This document shows positions 8,644-21,005 of a stretch of 64,000 bases of DNA, in pieces. The notes beneath the pieces were generated by a model. It was not told the DNA's origin. It saw nothing but the letters and a program-made list of their open reading frames with translations, and did no database searches. The stretch spans positions 28,554,574 to 28,618,573 of the forward strand of contig OX579633.1 in the NCBI GenBank assembly GCA_951230915.1, given 5' to 3'. The DNA is from Antitrichia curtipendula. Lineage: Eukaryota > Streptophyta > Bryopsida > Hypnales > Leucodontaceae. Within the stretch, counting starts at the first letter, position 1. Each line of letters opens with the position of its first letter. The translations under genes were made by a program, and so were the position numbers.

Positions 8644-11600
8644 AGCGACCATTTAAGCCTACCTAACTCATGAATGAGTGGAGTAGATATTTCAAGGAAC
8701 ATGTCAATTAGTCCTAGATAGGGGATGCATTTAGAACATCAACACTTTAAGAGTAGACTACCTAAATTGGTTTTAAGCCTTAGTGCCCTTGTCAACTACA
8801 TAGAGGTTTCTTATAACCCATCAACTTTGATAGTGACTGGGAGTAGAGAGAGCGTCTTTTGAAGTGGGAATGTTCATTCTGTACATGATTATATGGAGTT
8901 TTGTTATAGTATAACAACACAATGTTGAATGAAAGTGTGACATCAAAGAAGTCCTTGACTCCTTGAAATTTGAGGAAGTTAGTTGAAGATAGTTTAGAAC
9001 CTTTTGTACACATACTGATCAAACCCATGATATCAAAATTGTATACAAACAACTCTAATATTGTAACTCTAATACCTTAGTGGGAGACGAGTGTGTTTTG
9101 ACATTGGAATGTTCACTACTTACAATTTGGTGAGAGTACAAAGAATTAGATATTCTACAAGGGGATTTTTAAGGAGATTTGGGTCTACTAGAAGCATTCA
9201 TTGAACTATGGGACCAAGAGTAATGTGATGTCATTGTAAAGATTTGTCAGATAACCTAAATTGCTCTTATTTGGTTGATGCTCAAGATTTATTACTTGGT
9301 AAGATAAAGACTTGTAGTTCAATGCACATGACTTGGTCTTTCTTGTTCAATTCTATAGTAGTTCAATAAGTTTGATCATTTGTTGGCTCTAAGTTGGTGA
9401 TTCTTCTACTTTCGATTTCTAGATAAAACAATAGTATTATGAGATTTGTTCTATGAAAAATGATTTCAAAGTAGTTCATGAAATTGGAATTAAATACAAG
9501 AAGTCTTGCTCATCAAAGAGTTAGCCGAAAGTAATGCCTCAACACAATATTGATAAACAACAAATATGCTCATCAATCATGACTATGAAATGTGAACATG
9601 GAAAAAGTTTACGTAGGGTCATCATTACTTGAATGTCCAAGGAAGGGATTGATAGTAAATTGTTTGTAAATGAAGCCATTTGGAGAAGTTATTGAATGAT
9701 TGTCATTTTTTTAATTCACTATTTAGATGCTTACTATATTTTTTTCAATGTGTGTGTACTTGGTTCATGGATGACCCTAATATCAATTATCAATGCTCTA
9801 CTAAGATGAACTTTGGAAGTGCTTACTATATTTCTTTGTTTTAGGGGCCAAAGTTTTCCACTTTCAATGTAGCACACCACCTCTTCTAATTGCTAAAATA
9901 CACACATTATTCCTTCATCCAAATTGTAGTCAGGTTTTGTTGCATAGCAATAAGTGGTGATTGCAGGTGCGCATACTTTAGAACCCGAGCACATTGAAAA
10001 CATTACTAAACCCATTATGAAACGGTCATGAATCAAGAGTACTGGTAGAATGGCTGAGAAATCAGACGAAATAATACTTACTACCCAAGGGATCACCTTC
10101 TCAAAACACGACCTTGCTCATTGTCATGTCAATTTGAGTGGGATGAATGTAGAGAGCTACTTGTTTTTGCTTTGTTTTATTGCCTATCATGCAAGAGCTA
10201 CTTTGGGATGTACACTCACACTAATAATAAAAGTTAGTGATAACCACACTAATTCATTTTTAAATGCTATAAGTTTTAATTCTTGATGAATATTTTTACT
10301 AACTATATTTGCAAAGATTTCGTCTTTGAATAGTCATTAATATCTATGCTCTTGGTAAACATGTAGTCATCAAGAGTAAAACTTATAGCATTTTCAAACC
10401 GATTAGTGTGGTAATACTAAATTTCATTGTTGATATAGTGTTTGTTTTAAGATAAAGTAGCAACACCTTCAAGCAACAAGTACCTAAAATGAGCACTTTT
10501 TTTGCTTCATAGCTAATCAAATTTGCATGCCAAATTGTTGAGTCTCCTACTTAGAACTTGAGTAGATTCGTAGGTGCCTAAATTCAATCATCATTCTTTG
10601 TTGCTTCAAGGTTCTAAATGTGTTGTTTCCAATTGAGTATATAACCCATTATAGTGGCCTATATCATGTTTCCTTTGAAAATTTACAACAAATTTTTCAA
10701 GTAGCAAAAAGTTCAAATTCTACTTAAAACATCTTTTTACTACAATTTTCTCATTTGTTTGAACAAGAAATTCAAAATGTGGTCACTTTTATATTGTTGC
10801 TTTAAGAGTTTAAGGTGCTACTACTTTACCTACACCAAAAAGTGATTGAATAAGCATTTGAGCATGGTGTCTATTTGAATCCTTCATGGACCATCCAATC
10901 AATGACAAAATATGGATATGTTATAAAACATGTCTTCTTGTCTTCTTCAATCTTTCTAAAATTTGTGTAGATAGAAAAAATGTTAGGCATTTTATTTCTA
11001 AATAATTTACACAAGTAAATTTCAAAAAAATATTAATGAATCTTTACCAAATCTATTTTTAAGGCCTTTGATTTTAGAAATTCACCAAATATATATGTTA
11101 TTTTAAGAAATATAAAATCTGAATGATTGAACCAATTTAAAAGCATTTAACTTTAAAAATTCACCAAAAATACATGTTTAAATTCTAAAATTTTAATTTT
11201 TTAATGATTGTGTAAAATTATATTTTTCATTATTTAGCGAAAAACAACAAACAAATTGACTTTGCAACAAGTTTTATATTTATCATTAGGCTTTCATAAA
11301 GTTAAGATAAGAATCAATGGGGGTCAATTTTGGTGCATAATATTTAATATAGTGATTTAAAGGTCATTCATGGGGCAATAGATTGAGCTGTATGATTTGC
11401 TCAATATTTCTATATATGCACAAAACATAGTCTACAGCTAGTATACAAGATGCATTGGTAGGCTTACATCAAACCCTACCGGACCATTGTCTTCTTAGGG
11501 GACAACTGAAAATTTAGGTAGGTTCCTATGATCTCAATATTTGGCATAATTTTCTAAATTTTCTTTTGAAGATAGAAAACATATTAGCTTTTAAGGAATG

Positions 11601-11953
11601 TAATTTTTATTTCACTTGGTGCCTTGACGCAAAAGTTATGCCACACTAAGTACAAGATGGAGTTTGTTGGGCAATTAAAAAAATTGAAATTAAAATTGAA
11701 TTTTTTTCTCATAGATTATATTTTTTTTCTATGTAGAAAGTTTTGACTCATTCAATTTGAATTAGTGATGTGAAAGTTACACTATATAGCATCTTGTTTT
11801 GTAGGCAATTATAGCATCTTTGAAAAAAATAATGTATTGGATTTGTTTTTTTAACTCAATTTTTCTAGTTTAAAAAGAAAAGCTCTACAGGGATTACTTT
11901 TCTTCTTAGAACAATCTTACTATTGGGATTATTTACTATGTTTCAACTTCATC
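8644..11953. other. AT-rich intergenic DNA
   Basis: No exon, RNA gene or protein domain is recognised on either strand. The only structure noted is an inverted repeat at 10247-10411. Confidence 0.6.
10247..10411. repeat. Inverted repeat with ~42-bp arms
   Basis: The left arm (10247-10288) reads cactaat, then atgctataagtttta and cttgatga. The right arm (10369-10411) is its inverted copy with a few changes. The arms are separated by about 80 bp. It is probably a small foldback element. Confidence 0.7.
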
Positions 11954-12887
11954 TTAACCCCTAAAGGCCCAAGGCCTTTTTTCTGCCAAAAAACATTGAA
12001 AACTGCCATTTTTGTAGCAAAGAGGAAACAAATTTGAAAAATGTTTTTTTTGCACATCTAACCGTAGGATCTTACGCCTAATTATTATGAGAATGTGTGG
12101 AAAAAAATTCAGAATTTTTGACCGCACAGATTGCAAGATATTTGCGTTTAAAGTAGGAAAAACAAGTTTTTCAGCACATTGCGGGACTGGATTTTCGACT
12201 TTGAACATTTTAAACTTAAAATGTTTACACTACAGAGTTTTGAGCTTTAAATCTTTTTAGTGGAGAATTGAGTTGAGAGTCTAGGGGGAAAAAAAATATT
12301 CAAAAAAACTTAATTATCATTCCTAAAAAACTTGTTAAGTAAAAGTAGGCTAGATAGAAGGAAAATCTAAAATATTAATATATTTTAGATGAAATTAAAA
12401 TACAATAATTCCAATGGTGAGATTGTTTTAGGAAGTAAATTAAACAATGAAATTTTTTTTTTTTTTAAACTTGCAAAAATAGCATTCAGAAATGAATCCT
12501 ACAGTTATTTTTTTCAAGAAGATGCTCTAACTGCCCGAAAAACAAGAATGTCCATAGCTTTCTCATAACAAATCCAAATGAAATAAATCAAAGCTTTCCA
12601 GATAGGAAAAAATATAATCTATAAGAAAAAAAATATTTTAAAAAAATCAAATTTTTGCCATTTTTTTTTTGCTGCCCGAGCTGCCCGCCATCCCCTGTTT
12701 TGAGCTTATTTGGTCATAACTGTTGTTCCTGGGCACCTGTTGTGAAAAAAATTATATTGCCACAAAGCTTATCAGTTGTTCTACCTTCAAAGAAAGTTTC
12801 AAAAAATCTGGACAGAATTTCAACCCGTAGGTACCTGCCCGAAATCCCATTTGTCCCCCGAAGGGACAATGGACCTTTAGAGGTTAA
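11954..12887. mobile_element. Non-autonomous piggyBac-like element, 934 bp
   Basis: The left end is TTAACCCCTAAAGGCCCAAG and the right end inverted is TTAACCTCTAAAGGTCC, with TTAA on both sides. The interior follows 7702-8643 in order: 'actgccatttttgt', 'ccgtaggatctta', 'attgcaagatatttgcg' and 'gctgcccgcc' near the right end. It has no transposase. With 7702 and 35464 it defines the family consensus for this window. Confidence 0.8.
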
Positions 12888-13042
12888 AACTAATCATTAA
12901 CAATTTATTTTTTCCTTCAGTCTCATATCTATTTTATTTAAACAATTTTTTAAAGAATGATTATCAAGTCGTTTTTAATTTATTTTGCTTCTAGATTAAC
13001 AACTCAATTCTTCAACATAAAAATTTATAAAATCAAGATGTA

Positions 13043-13457
13043 TAAGGTAGGAGGCTCTTGAATCACCCATCTAAGGGCTGATCTGCCTTTTTCATATGCT
13101 TCCATGGTCAGTAGTATTTTTAATTCATTTTTCAGAGATAGAAAAATAGATGAGGAATCTAACACAAGTGGTTTCATATTTTTTTGAGCAATATTGAATT
13201 AATTATGAATTTTCAAAGGAGATGTATCGTAGGTCCCTATTTGTGACCCTAGGTCTTCCGTAAACTACTCACTTGCAAGATGGAAAAAAGCAAAGCTGAT
13301 GATTGGCTGGGACCCCTTTTTTTCTAATTCATTCATAGCACTATAGCAGGCAATTTAAGGATCACTTCGTTCCATTTAAAGATCACCTCGTTCCATTCAA
13401 GAGCCATTTATAGGGGCGGTTCTTAATGCCCAAGCGATTTCGGAGCCTCCTACCTTA
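13043..13457. mobile_element. Complete MITE, 415 bp (TAAGGTAGGAGGCTC termini)
   Basis: The left terminus TAAGGTAGGAGGCTC at 13043-13057 is a perfect inverted match to GAGCCTCCTACCTTA at 13443-13457. The interior aligns with the partial copies at 1-206, 1670-1996 and (inverted) 26207-26430. No convincing target duplication was found, so the superfamily is not assigned. Confidence 0.75.
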
Positions 13458-13911
13458 GTGCATAAATTTTAAAATAACACAATAAAGCCGCAACAAATTA
13501 TTAATTTCTAATGAAAGACTTTGGAAGGTTCTAGAGATCACAAATTAAAGTGCAACTCTTCATCTAGAATTTTTATTCCCATAGAAGGGGGGTCAAGAAA
13601 AGTAGGTGAGGCCATTCACTAAGTTTTGCAAAGGTATTATATTACATGGTAGCCAAAGATTTAAAAAAATGGCTATAATCATAAGGCCTACATTATGGTT
13701 GTTTATGTTATACTTTAAATTTATAATTTAAAAAGTCATAATGTGTCCAAAAAAAATAAGTAAAAAACATCTAGAAGACTCTTTCAATTATCAACAATCT
13801 CCAGTAAAATATAAAAGAATTTAATAATATAAATCTTGCTTAAATGCTTATTTGAACAATTTAGGGTATAGTTACTTCAACAACAAGCAATTTTCAATTT
13901 TTTCACTTTGG

Positions 13912-14499
13912 TTAAAATCCTAAAGACCCAAGGCATTATTTCTTCAAAGACCACTCAAAACTGTCATTTCTATTGCATTGATTTAAGAAAATGTAAAAAA
14001 TGATTTTTGCAGAAATTGAATTATAGAATCTTGTACTTCACTATTGTAAGAACATGTGGTGAGAATTTCATGAAGTTTGACCATATAGATTGAAGAATAT
14101 GAGTATTTTGAAGTAAGAAAAAAATTGTGGACCCAACCTGGGAATTTCATATGACTTTGACCAATGTTTTTGATAAATTCTTGTCCTAAACACTTTGAAT
14201 TTAGAAATCTACCATAGTGAAGATAATTTTATACATATGTCTACCAATTTGCATTTGAAAAATGTGTGAAATACATCCAAAAAAGTCTTGCAATGACACA
14301 ATGCATTTTGAATTGACAATACACTAGCCGGCTTTTTTACTAACACATTTTCTACCTCATATTTTCAATACTCAAAAACCCAATTGTGGATTGAAACATT
14401 TATTTATTTCTGACATGCTCCAATTTTATTTTATTTTAAACAACAAAAAGTCTAATTTCTATTGAAACTAGAAGGTTAATGTGACCTCTTAGGGTCTAA
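13912..14499. mobile_element. Degenerate piggyBac-like non-autonomous element
   Basis: The left end, TTAAAATCCTAAAGACCCAA, is a mutated version of the family terminus. The right end GACCTCTTAGGGTCTAA resembles its inverse. Interior blocks such as 'actcaaaactgtcattt' and a mutated 'gattgcaagatatt' block follow the family order. It is old and eroded. Confidence 0.5.
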
Positions 14500-15843
14500 A
14501 TTTTGTGGACAATTTGAAGAAAAGGGTCCCAATTTGTTCCCCTGCATTCCCAGTATGTTCCCAAATGCGTTCCCCTACATGGGATCTCCAAACTCTCTCA
14601 TATCCACCTAATATCTCTTCCATGCACTCTTTCCATCCATGTGGTTTTTGTTCTTCTTCTTGTTCAATTGATTGGACATGAGAACTTGTGATGAGATGGC
14701 ATTTTCAAGTTTTATTATTATAGTCCATATGCTGGGTACCAATAATTTTTCTAAAGAATAGTAAGGTAGAAGCACTAGTAGGCAATCATTTAAGCAATTT
14801 TAGAGCAAATGGTGAGGAGTATAAGGTGATGGAATTTTTCCTATGTAGGAAGACAAGAAATATAGAGATAGCAAAATTTTCAGTATTTTATTCCCAAAAT
14901 TGAAATTACTGCAAATTTTAGGAGGCAAAAAGTACTCTTGACTAGTAGCCAATGTCTAGAGACTTCCATTTCTGATCATTCAAGAACTACTTTCCCGCTC
15001 ACTACTTGCTACTTTTCTTTCTCACAACTTTGGGACATGTGTCATAACCTTATTAGTTTCAACCTTGAAAAAGACCAAATAAACACATTCTAAGTTTGAT
15101 TTCCAACCTAAGGTTGGAAATAGAGCAACCTACAACTTGGGTATTGGACGTGGTTGACAATTTGGTGCTTCTACCTTAATCCATTTGTTGGCAACATGTC
15201 ATTGAATTAAATTTGGAATTAAGGATGTTAGTGTATTAGTTCCTTTTTACTAGAGCTAACAAACTTTTAGTAACAAAAGAAGTATTGTTGGATACATCCA
15301 CCATTAGGCCATTTGTGCAATTGATTAGCCAAAACAAATCATGCCAAGAGCTCTGAGGGTTGTGAATTTTTTTGTGTCTATGTAGAGGACTTTGAAATTT
15401 TTTAGTTTTTTCATAGACTTGTAGAAAAATTTATAGTTCATTCATATGGTGTCCACAAAATTGATTCCAAGGAAAATAACAATCCAAATGAAAGCTGATA
15501 AATTTGAATGCAATACATGTACTTACATTATAAATGCTTTCCCATTACAAATTTTGATGATAAACTTGAAAACAATCTTTTTGCCAACACATATATTTTT
15601 TTGCCACATGTGGAGCAATATGTATTTGGCTTCATAAGGGGAAGTGAACCATCATTGCACACCACGCAACATTGTCTAAGTATACTCTTTGCTAAACACC
15701 AGGTGACAAATCCTCATACAATGAATTTGTTCTTTTGTTTCCAAAGGCCTCTAATTTTTTTTGTCAATGCTTTGCACAATTGTATATAAAATTGCAAATG
15801 AGAGGAATCGGTGTTCATGGTGGATCTCTTTTTTTACACATAT
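14500..15843. other. AT-rich intergenic DNA
   Basis: No recognised gene is present. Overlapping forward frames at 15446-15789 have no domain and look accidental. This area may hold the 3' flank of the piggyBac relic on the minus strand. Confidence 0.5.
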
Positions 15844-16730
15844 CTACATAAATAACAAATATATTACAATGCTTATATCAACAAAGAAAAAGAAAACTTG
15901 GTGCCACCACTTGTGATATTTGTTTTGACAAGTGTAAGATGCTCTTAGTTTGTCCGCCACATTGATGTTGTACTCAAGGTGCATCCGAGATGTATAAATA
16001 TTTTCTTTAACTATGCCATTCCGACGTGGAACCAAAGACTTTGAAAACTGAAAGGAGACTATATGAGTTGATATAACGAAGAAGGATTTCTTTTCCTTCT
16101 ATAAAACAGTGCTAATTTTTCTAGATTCACGCATATGCCAATCAAGTGTCCTTTATGCATTCTTTTGGAAGGCCCTTGTATTTTTTTAAGCATTCATGAT
16201 ATCCACCCAATTACACCGCACCTTTAGTGGCGTACGTCTCTCTATCAACAAGTCTTTGAATAAATCCATGCTAGAAAAAAAATTTGTCTATGACTATTAA
16301 GTGCCCCTTGCTTTCATTGCGTGCCAACAAGCACAATACAATATTGTGAGTCCATTTTGTCTCCCCTCCCCTTCCCCCCAATTTGGTGCATGAACTTCTT
16401 CTTTGACATTGGAGTCTTTGCCACAATAAACTTAAAATTTAAGATGTACTTTGATATCGCATCAATGAAGCACCTGATTTCCAAATCCCATTTCTAGGAT
16501 TTTTGAAGCATGTATTGCCGGACTAGGCAATATGTGTCTTTATATTGTACATCATTTCATCAATCATAGAAAATTATCCAATATTCCAAGCATCTTGATA
16601 GTGAGTTTGCAATGCATTTATCAACCATCAATCTTGGTCAATTTTGTCATAGCCGGGCCTACCTTCATCCTTCTTATATGCTATCAGATTGATCATAGGC
16701 AAACTTTTGGTCAACAATTAGAATTGATTT
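15844..16730 (-). pseudogene. Broken piggyBac-family transposase
   Basis: Reading the minus strand from about 16730 down gives, in shifting frames, the ordered signatures of a piggyBac DDE transposase. They include 'PGYDKI', 'FSMIDEMM', 'VYCGKDSNVKEE', 'KARGHLIVIDKFF' and 'VDRETYAT'. Near the end come 'LEYNIN', 'LRASYTCQ' and 'HKWWHQVFFFFVD' (about 15880-15970). The aspartate of the VDNFF-type motif is kept as IDKFF. The expected GGVD segment between YN and the LR..Y motif is missing, which removes the third catalytic aspartate. Several stops and frameshifts break the frame, so it is inactive. The N-terminal part is not recognised. The family cuts and pastes at TTAA sites, which matches the TTAA-flanked short elements nearby. 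Confidence 0.85.
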
Positions 16731-19137
16731 TGCAACAACATGTGCAAAATAGTGGAACAATGAAAAATTGATTCTTTTTTATGCTAGTATGATTTTACAT
16801 TGGGTTGTCATTGCATGCCCAAATGTGAAATGATAGCAATAAATGCTTTTATTTAGGCACCATAAGAGAAACCCAATTTGGCCCACCATAGGTCCCTCAA
16901 TTTGTATTCATTGCCATGGCATAACAGTTTGTCTAGGCAATGATGTTTTGCAAAATCCACATTGGTCAAAATATTTCAAATAAGTTATTAAAATTAGGAA
17001 AGTATCACCAATGAAATTTTAATCTAAAATACTCCAACAAAATTTAGGGCTTGGGATTATAATTATGAATAGAATCTTGGTCACAAGTTTTGTCATAGTA
17101 TACATATTTGATGTTCACACGTATGTTACAAGAGAAATAGGGCCTCAAGAAGGCCTCCAAAGTCTAGACCAGCAATGATGCCACTATTATATAAAAAATA
17201 CAAAACAAAAATCAAGAAAGGACAATTCTAGAACTTGGTGAAATTTTGGCCAATAAGGATTATAATCATTAAATTATTAATTGTTTTATTTTATTTTTTG
17301 AAAATTAAAAAAAAAAATTCAGCAAGTGGTGTCATTGCTAGTCTAGTTTTGCGGCCCTCTTTAGGCCCCATTTTAAATTGTAATCTCCCCAATACTACCA
17401 TTATCATGAACCTCATGGATTTTCCTCTTGCCTAAAATGTAGAGAGAGGAATTTGGTTTTTAATTCACTCCCACTATTGTTTTGCATAGACGAAGTTTGA
17501 AGCAATACCTTCCATTGATGTCGGTTTGATGCATGTAAATTTTGACCACAAATTCTTCCATGAGTTGAGGTCTCATGTAATCTAAATGTCATTTTCACTC
17601 CAATTGTTTCCTCCTCAATTCCTTCATACAATTCATACTTCTAAGGCCTATCCTTTTCTTCTGCATCACTAAAATCATCTCCAACCAAGTTCTAGGCTAT
17701 CCCAACCGATGGATAGGCTTAGGGGAGTGCTCACCTTTAGAATGTTTAAATTTGGTTTCTTCACGATACTCCCCACTCCAATAGCAGACACTGCACTCCA
17801 ACACAAACTACTTGTTGCTCCCTCCACTAGTACCAAACCGTTCACTCCTCTCGTTGTCTACAACTTGGGTAAATTTTTATTCTCTCACCTCTCCAGCTGC
17901 AACATTGATTTTTTAATTGTTGTTGTTGATTTTGCCTTTGTGGACTATATAGTATAGACAAGCAGTTACTGCCTCTTCATGGTGCATAGTGCATAGTGAC
18001 AAACTATGCACCATGATAAAAAAATTAATTTTAAAAATTTTAGTTTTTAATTCACCCCCACCCCCTCACTCCCCCCCAAAATTAATTTTTTTTGGGAAGG
18101 GGGGGTGAATTAAAAATTAAAATTTTAAAGTTAATTATTATTTTTAGCCCCTCCCTCCATCCCTACCCCTCCCCTCTTGTAATTTTCAAGGGGGGGTGGG
18201 GAGATGCAAACATTATGGGATAAATCTGTATTCTGCCATATATGTATTTTGTCGTCTGTATACATATCTGTATTTGTACATGTGCTCGTATCCAGATCCA
18301 AATCCAACAGCTCCTGATTTTTTGTTGAGGAGGTGTGGAAATTTTTTTCCCCCATCCAACGGCTCCTGATTTTTGGAGAGTGGGGGAGAGAACCATGTAT
18401 TGAAAACCTGGGGTGACAAGCAAGTCACCCTAGATAGTAGCTCCGATGGCCACCGTAGGTCATCCAATGACCAAAATTCAAGGCTGGAATACACCTAAAT
18501 TCAAGGTTGGAATACATGCCTTCATCAAAATTCTCCTCTTCCAAGTCTTCATAGCTTGAAGCCCTTCTTTCTTCTAGTTGTTGGTTGTTAAAGTAATCAT
18601 CGTTAGAACTACCAATGGGTCACTGCAAGAAATACAATGTGTTTTTTGTAACATTTTGTACAAGTCTAATTCCATATTGTTGTATCCAAACATGTATTTG
18701 GCGTCATTGTACTAGTATCTATAGTAGTAGCTCATGCTATATGTAGTGCTACACACTTTGGAGAGGTTATAGACATGGGAGTGTACAAGGGCCTACAATG
18801 CTTCAGAATCAAAGGCAGTACCAGACAAAGATCCAACAGGTTGAAGTATCTAGAAGGCAGATGTGACATATCACAAAAGTTCTTGAACGGTGTCATAACC
18901 AATGTCGATCAGTAATTGTTCCCAATCCATACTACACAATGTACTTAGTAAATTAGACATACCCTACTGTTGATATCAGAGCCAGACTAGAGAGCCTTGC
19001 AGTGATGATTGGTGACAATAGGAAGCTGTCACCACTATGCTGACTTTGTTGTTCCCTCTCTTTTCTTCTTTGATAGAGCTCCATACCTATGTCCAACACA
19101 AACCACTTCTAGAGACAACACATTTTCAAGCACATTA
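16731..19137. other. AT-rich intergenic DNA with inverted repeats
   Basis: No gene is recognised. Upstream coding sequence of the piggyBac relic could extend into its first part but I could not follow it. Two inverted repeats at 17976-18135 are listed separately. Confidence 0.5.
17976..18135. repeat. Two adjacent inverted repeats
   Basis: The first (about 17978-18016) has arms 'atggtgcatagt' and 'actatgcaccat'. The second (about 18026-18135) pairs 'tttagtttttaattcaccccc' with its inverse around a centre of C-rich and G-rich runs. Both would form hairpins. No terminal duplications were found. Confidence 0.7.
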
Positions 19138-20189
19138 CACTAGTAGGAAAACAGTGACCAAATCAACAAAACATCAACACAAAAGTGTTGATTTTGATAC
19201 TCACTGTATCATCCATTTGAATAATTTTTTGTTGATTTTGGTAAAAACTGCCAAAATCAACAATTTTTTTGTTCATTTGGATACTGCAACTCTAAATCAA
19301 CAAAAATCAATACTTTTTTCGTTAGTTTTGACTTTCAAGAATCTCAAGTAATTTTTTGATTTGAATAAAGTTTAAATCACCATGGTTAGTATTTTATAAA
19401 TAATGTGATTTAAAAAAACAAAACTAAATCATTCACAATTCGGTATTTTTCAAAGTCAAAAGATTTTAGAGGCCATTTAGTAATAGAGAAAACACTTTTT
19501 TTAAAGACTTTGAGCTAAGAAAAGTTGATTAATCAAATTATCTTTCATCTCCAAAAATCCGTTTGAAATTTCAAATCTCCAATCAAAAGTTATGAATAAA
19601 TTTCAGAGAGGGGTTGAATTCAACTTCTTTTTTTGACATCATAAAAGACCCTCTCTGAAATTTATTCATAACTTTTGATTGGAGATTTGAAATTTCAAAT
19701 GGATTTTTGGAGATGAAAGATACTTTGATTTAGCAACTTTTCTTAGTTCAAAGTTTTAAAAAAAAAATTCTATTACTAAATGGCCTCCGAAGTCTGCTGA
19801 CTTTGAAAAATACCAAAAATATCAAAACATAAACTACATAAATAAAAAAGTATTCCGCACATGTACATGTGTGTGAGTATGTGGTGCAATGGTTTGAACC
19901 TTGCACCCCAAGTAAGGGGTGCAAGGCTCAAACCTTGCTAGCACCCCTTTACCCACATAGCGGGGCTGCCTAGGTGGCTTGCCCACATGGCACTTTATGT
20001 ATTGTCAATTTTTGGAGGTTGTGGAAATTTTTTAAATATTTTATATTGATCAAATTAACACAAAATTAACAAAAAAATCAACACTTTTGTGTTAAAAAGT
20101 ATTGGAGTCAACACGTCCAAATTAACAAAAAAAATCAACACTTCTATGTTGAATTTTTGTTAATTTGGTCTCTGTTTTTTCTACTAGTG
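19138..20189. mobile_element. Non-autonomous CACTA (En/Spm) element, 1052 bp, with exact TTA target duplication
   Basis: The element begins CACTAGTAGGAAAACAG and ends, inverted, CACTAGTAGAAAAAACAG. TTA lies on both sides (19135-19137 and 20190-20192), the 3-bp duplication of CACTA elements. Terminal repeats extend for more than 40 bp with 'accaaat', 'caacaaaa' and 'gtgttgatttt' motifs. The centre holds a palindrome with ~170-bp arms (19445-19815). A further hairpin at 19891-19934 has arms 'gtttgaaccttgcacccc'. No transposase is encoded; a 104-codon frame at its left edge is accidental. Confidence 0.92.
19445..19815. repeat. Large palindrome inside the CACTA element
   Basis: The left arm (about 19445-19617) and right arm (about 19649-19815) are inverted copies sharing 'aggccatttagtaatag', 'tttcatctccaaaaatcc', 'gaaatttcaaat' and 'ataaatttcagagagggt'-like blocks. 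The spacer is about 30 bp. A transcript would form a long double-stranded RNA. Confidence 0.88.
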
Positions 20190-20397
20190 TTAAGAACACA
20201 AAGAGCTCCAGCAAGAGCATTGTTAATGCCATAGGATTCAACAAGAGCATCGTCATAGGACATAGTGACTATAGATCTACTATTGCTAACCTTACAACCA
20301 ATACTTGAAGTGGGGTGGACGTATACCCTATTATAGACCTGGTGGTATCTTCCAAAAAAAAATTTTAGTACATTATAAAGTATTCATGTGTAAGTGA

Positions 20398-20421
20398 GGG
20401 GGGGGGGGGGGGGGGGGGGGG
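20398..20421 (+). repeat. Homopolymer of 24 G
   Basis: An uninterrupted run of G lies in otherwise AT-rich DNA. The true length is uncertain because such runs are error-prone in sequencing. Confidence 0.8.
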
Positions 20422-20464
20422 CACTTTATATAAATGTAAGAAAAATGTTTAATGTATATGCCTT

Positions 20465-21005
20465 TAACCCCTAAGCGATCAAACAACCATTTTTTGGTCG
20501 TTGCCTGACTTTGAACATATTTTCGAGCAAAATAAAAAAAATTTTAAATTTTAAAGAAAAATAAAATATTGGATTGTCTTTCAATATTTATATTCAAAAC
20601 TAAGATTCCTACCATCAAACAAAAATTATAAGAGAAATATTTAGCACAAAGTGTTTAAAATTGGCCTAGTATTGAAAAACTTATTATTTTGGAAAACAGT
20701 TGGTGTTTCCATTATTAGATCCTATGCATTTTTTCAAAAAACAATAGAAACCACAATTTTGACCAATAAAAAAAATTCAAATGATAAAGGTAGAAATTAT
20801 ATTTTTGGTGAATTTTTGAAGTTATTTCTTCAAATTTCATTTGATGAGAATCTAAAAATATTTCTATAATTTTGACCGCGTGGATACTTTTTACTAACAT
20901 GCTTCACATTATCTTTTTTGATGCTAACTTCAAAAAAATTATATAACTTATATTTTATAAGACATTTGTGTTTTGTCCAAATCCCTTTGAGCTTTTGGAG
21001 GTTAA
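20465..21005. mobile_element. Degenerate or internally deleted piggyBac-like element
   Basis: The left end is TTAACCCCTAAGCGATC and the right end inverted is TTAACCTCCAAAAGCTC, with TTAA on both sides. The interior keeps little of the family landmarks. It is probably a diverged or deleted relative. Confidence 0.5.
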
